Shown: piece after piece, positions 61,707 to 64,000 of the stretch
Layout of the letters: each line of letters begins with the position of its first letter
Numbering within the stretch: the stretch's first letter is position 1
Source: CAYWWM01 sp965198025
GTDB lineage: Bacteria > Acidobacteriota > Terriglobia > 2-12-FULL-54-10
Direction of reading: 5' to 3'
Assembly (NCBI GenBank): GCA_965198025.1
Contig: OZ240237.1
Span: 62,001-126,000, forward strand
DNA: 64,000 bases
Made by a program: the position numbers and the translations under genes
Notes under the pieces: model-generated
Told to the model about the DNA's origin: nothing
Databases searched by the model: none
What the model saw: the letters and a program-made list of their open reading frames with translations, nothing else

Positions 61707-62242
61707 TCCGCTCGGCGTTGCCCACCTGCTGCCCAATGATGGTCAGCAACTTGATCTCGGAATCAGAATGGCGATGGGCCTCGCAATGTTGGACATTGAT
61801 GACGCCGACACCTTGTTTTTTGCCGTGACAGGCGCCGACAAGAAAGCCTCAAAGCGGTCCTCCGGCAGGTTTGCAAAGAACTTGAAACGGGCATCTCGAT
61901 AGGCGTTTGGGAGATGACGACTATCTCTTTTTCTTGAGCCACCCACCCCGTAATGCCTTCTCCGAATTTCAATCGAATGGCCCCGATCTCACTCGGATGG
62001 GGATCCTTGGCTGCCTGTAACACGAGTTCTTGTTTGGCCTCGTCGAGCAGGTAAAGCAAGCAGCTATCGCCTTGTGTGACCTCATGCACCAGCCGTACCG
62101 TCTCACTTAAGACTTCATCCAACTCGAGATGACTATTGATGCTGGTGCTGATCTGATAAAGCGTATCCAGTTCCCGTTCGTAGGTGGTCAGACTCATAGG
62201 GATATCCAAAAGAACTAAATTGCAACCGCCTTCATGCGACAT
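61707..62242 (-). pseudogene. GAF-domain sensor remnant joined to the Mod remnant
   Basis: GAF-domain pieces appear in three frames: LDTLYQISTSINSHLELDEV and GEGITGWVAQEKEIVVIS, then ARFKFFANLPEDRFEAFLSA, then HSDSEIKLLTIIGQQVGNA. The last piece runs directly into Mod sequence (ERTSFEVPTLPLF), so a deletion joined two unrelated genes. At least two frameshifts make it inactive. Confidence 0.75.
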
Positions 62243-62603
62243 CCAGACAAAACGGAAGCCACAACTTGTGAACTGGGCTCGTGCTCGGCTTTTCGTCTAC
62301 GGAGAGCGAAATGCCCGGAACGAGAGGGAACTACACCACTCGGTGGAGAGGACAGAATAAGTCTTCACGGACCTATCACCGCCGACGATCCGGTGGCAGC
62401 TAGCTCCTCAATTCCATGCTCCATCGAGAGTTATATTTTAGGGATTCGGGAGAGTCTTGTCAACAGCATTTAGTTTATTTTTTGCATAAAATGCATTTAT
62501 ATGAAGTCAAATATTCAAAAATAATCTCAAATAAGGAATTTTGCATTTAATATATATTCAATTATTCCATTTTTTGTTGCTCTGGAGAATCCCTGCTTGC
62601 GGG
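62243..62603. other. Spacer with a marked AT-rich island
   Basis: The first 200 bases are ordinary. From about 62440 to 62580 the DNA becomes very AT-rich, with TGCATAAAATGCA (palindromic) and repeated GCATTTA/ATTTTGCAT motifs. No gene is visible. It could be a promoter or curved-DNA region of the former mobile element. Confidence 0.5.
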
Positions 62604-63596
62604 ATGGCGGCCAGACGGCAGCGAATGGATGTTGTTCAAGTATTGGACAGGCCGGTGGCGGCAACGGCGGCGAAGAGTGGAGCGCCGGAGATCTCATCCG
62701 GCACACAAACCGCGCAGTCGTTTGAGCCGCCAGCGGCCATAGGCCAGAGCTTCCAACAGTCGCTCGATATGTTCCGGGAGGCCGTCAGCGATTTGGAAGC
62801 CGCGCAAACGGACCCAGCTCAGCAATCTCCGCCGAACCATGAAGGAGAGTTGATTCCGCCCGCAAGGAACACGGCAGCAGCAACTGCCGCCCCGAGAAAG
62901 GACTACGAGAATCCAACGACCGCTGTCGTACCCACAGACCCGCCCGGCTGGGATCGAATCTATGAGGGCTCGTTCCTGGAGGCGGTGCTGGTAACCCAAC
63001 TCTCGGGAGACTTCCCCGGACCCGTGCTGGCCACGGTGTCCGTGCCGTTCTACTCTTCCGACCGCCAGCGGATACTGATCCCCCGCGGGACCCGCGCCAT
63101 CGGCACCGCCCAGGCCGTCGAGGACCGGGACCAGAGCCGGCTAGCCATCGGATTCCACCGGCTGCTGTTTCCTGACGGCAGGTGGGTTGCCCTCGACTTC
63201 CATGGACTCAATCAAGTCGGCGAAGGAGCATTGAAGGACTAGGTGGACCGGCATTACTTCTCCATGTTTGCGGCCGTCGGAGCAGCCGGGGTGATCTCGG
63301 GCCTGACCTTGCAAGGCAGCGATCCATATGCCGGAGGCTCGGCAGGTTTCCGGGCCGGAGCCGGGCAAGGACTGGGTCAGAGCGCCACCCAGATCTTGCA
63401 GCGCTTTCTGAATCGTTTCCCCACTATCACGATTCGGGCCGGTCACCGGCTGCGCATCTGGTTCACTTCCGACGTAATGGTTCCCCGGCCCGCGGTCCGG
63501 ATTTTAACTTCGGGGGAAGGTCAGATTGTTCAGTATTGTTCAGTTTCCTGGAAAATCGTCCCACAACAGTCTGTTCAAGAAATGGCTAAACTGTAG
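62604..63596 (+). pseudogene. trbI: trbI/virB10-type conjugation gene remnant with amber stop
   Basis: The periplasmic half of a TrbI/VirB10 protein: WDRIYEGSFLEAVLVTQLSG, SVPFYSSDRQRILIPRGTRA, SRLAIGFHRLLFPDGRW. TAG at 63240-63242 interrupts the frame exactly where the protein continues: HYFSMFAAVGAAGVISGLTL, GQSATQILQRFLNRFPTITI and GHRLRIWFTSDVMVPRP. The membrane anchor at the N-terminus is missing. The 3' end runs into a solitary IS3-type end. It shows that a conjugative element once occupied this site. Confidence 0.82.
63505..63523 (+). repeat. IS3-type terminal repeat (copy 2), solitary
   Basis: Exact 19-base match to 56103-56121, same orientation, with no transposase beside it. It interrupts the end of the trbI remnant. 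Confidence 0.65.
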
Positions 63597-63620
63597 AATA
63601 GAATGAGATGTACCAATTAT

Positions 63621-63697
63621 GGGCGGTTAGCTCAGTTGGTTAGAGCACCTGCCTTACAAGCAGGGGGTCGCAGGTTCGAGTCCCGCACCGCCCACCA
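63621..63697 (+). tRNA. tRNA-Val (anticodon TAC)
   Basis: Acceptor GGGCGGT pairs with ACCGCCC, followed by A and an encoded CCA. The anticodon arm CCTGC-CTTACAA-GCAGG gives TAC, and the T arm is GCAGGTTCGAGTCCCGC. 77 bases. It borders the degraded mobile region. Confidence 0.97.
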
Positions 63698-63741
63698 TGT
63701 AACTCTGCAAGATCTATGCTGTTAGCTGTTTCCGCACTGGC

Positions 63742-63999
63742 TTATGACCCGGTGCGAGACATCCCCAAAGAGCTTCGGTCGACCTGCTTGCCGTCCATCC
63801 ACACCGAGTCAATGCGAAGCGAGTTTGCGATGTCGGCAAGCGGGTCAGCGTTGAGGATAACCAAGTCCGCCACCTTGCCGGATTCGAGCGACCCGTATTG
63901 CCCGTCTAGGCGAAGAATGCGCGCGCTGTTGATGGTCGCAGCCTGGATAGCCTGCATGGGAGTAAGCCCAGCCCGCACCAGCAACTCCATTTCCCGGTG
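63742..63999 (-). CDS. Amidohydrolase, C-terminal part (runs off the window)
   Basis: The end of an imidazolonepropionase/amidohydrolase_1-type enzyme: HREMELLVRAGLTPMQAIQA, ATINSARILRLDGQYGSLES, GKVADLVILNADPLADI. The catalytic metal residues lie upstream, outside the window. Not closely similar to the amidohydrolase at 32800. Confidence 0.88.
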   Translation of the reverse strand, partial: HREMELLVRAGLTPMQAIQAATINSARILRLDGQYGSLESGKVADLVILNADPLADIANSLRIDSVWMDGKQVDRSSLGMSRTGS

Positions 64000-64000
64000 T

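Overview
The window is 64 kb of GC-rich, gene-dense bacterial chromosome. No species can be named from sequence alone. The best fit is a member of the Acidobacteriota. Reasons: many exported beta-propeller proteins with carboxypeptidase-type regulatory domains and a single CxxCH haem motif, DUF6152/DUF6644 cassettes, tandem DUF4159 proteins, short GC-rich palindromic repeats with a GCTAC tail, and a dnaK-dnaJ-hspR operon with a HAIR-type operator. The phylum is an inference.

Layout. 1-7.3 kb is a housekeeping block on the + strand: ABC exporter (cut by the window edge), decayed yicC, gmk, rpoZ, coaBC, a family-4 uracil-DNA glycosylase and priA, mostly with overlapping stop/start codons. 7.3-10.8 kb is accessory: an outer-membrane barrel protein, a higBA toxin-antitoxin pair and a Fic protein with a small VbhA-like partner. 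11-17 kb holds a haem-motif propeller protein, two DUF4159 paralogues, HU and an alpha/beta hydrolase. 17.2-21.7 kb is the heat-shock operon dnaK-dnaJ-hspR plus a HAD phosphatase on the - strand. 21.7-26.3 kb carries modABC, a frameshifted lipoprotein, a DUF2283 protein and an FmdE-like protein. 26.5-28.3 kb is a two-gene ATPase/TOPRIM-like module that resembles anti-phage defence systems. 28.7-32.5 kb has an exported Pcm, a broken Smr gene, ggt and pyrD.

32.8-52.3 kb is dominated by exported proteins. In three places an exported enzyme or propeller is paired with a small monohaem cytochrome c. A cassette of DUF6152, an uncharacterised secreted protein and a DUF6644 membrane protein occurs twice, around an inverted NHL-type gene that is split by one in-frame TGA. 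The two DUF6152 copies are almost identical at the DNA level. An EF-hand-bearing MBL lipoprotein, a GH46-like peptidoglycan-binding protein and an alkaline phosphatase are also here.

53.7-63.6 kb is a degraded mobile region. It has an orphan Cache protein, fragments of IS3-family transposases and a tyrosine recombinase, a second higBA, a mazEF pair bracketed by two copies of a 128-bp MITE-like element, a complete IS5-family element inserted in the end of one MITE copy, a DUF6602 nuclease-like protein, fused remnants of a GAF gene and a Mod methyltransferase gene, and a trbI remnant with an amber stop. It ends next to tRNA-Val. The last gene is an amidohydrolase cut by the window edge.

Two themes recur. 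First, three toxin-antitoxin operons (two higBA, one mazEF) each have a -10 hexamer exactly six bases before the first start codon, so they probably make leaderless mRNA. Second, several genes carry single frameshifts or nonsense codons (yicC, priA tail, smr, a lipoprotein, the NHL gene, trbI). These are either real decay or uncorrected assembly errors, and sequence alone cannot decide.
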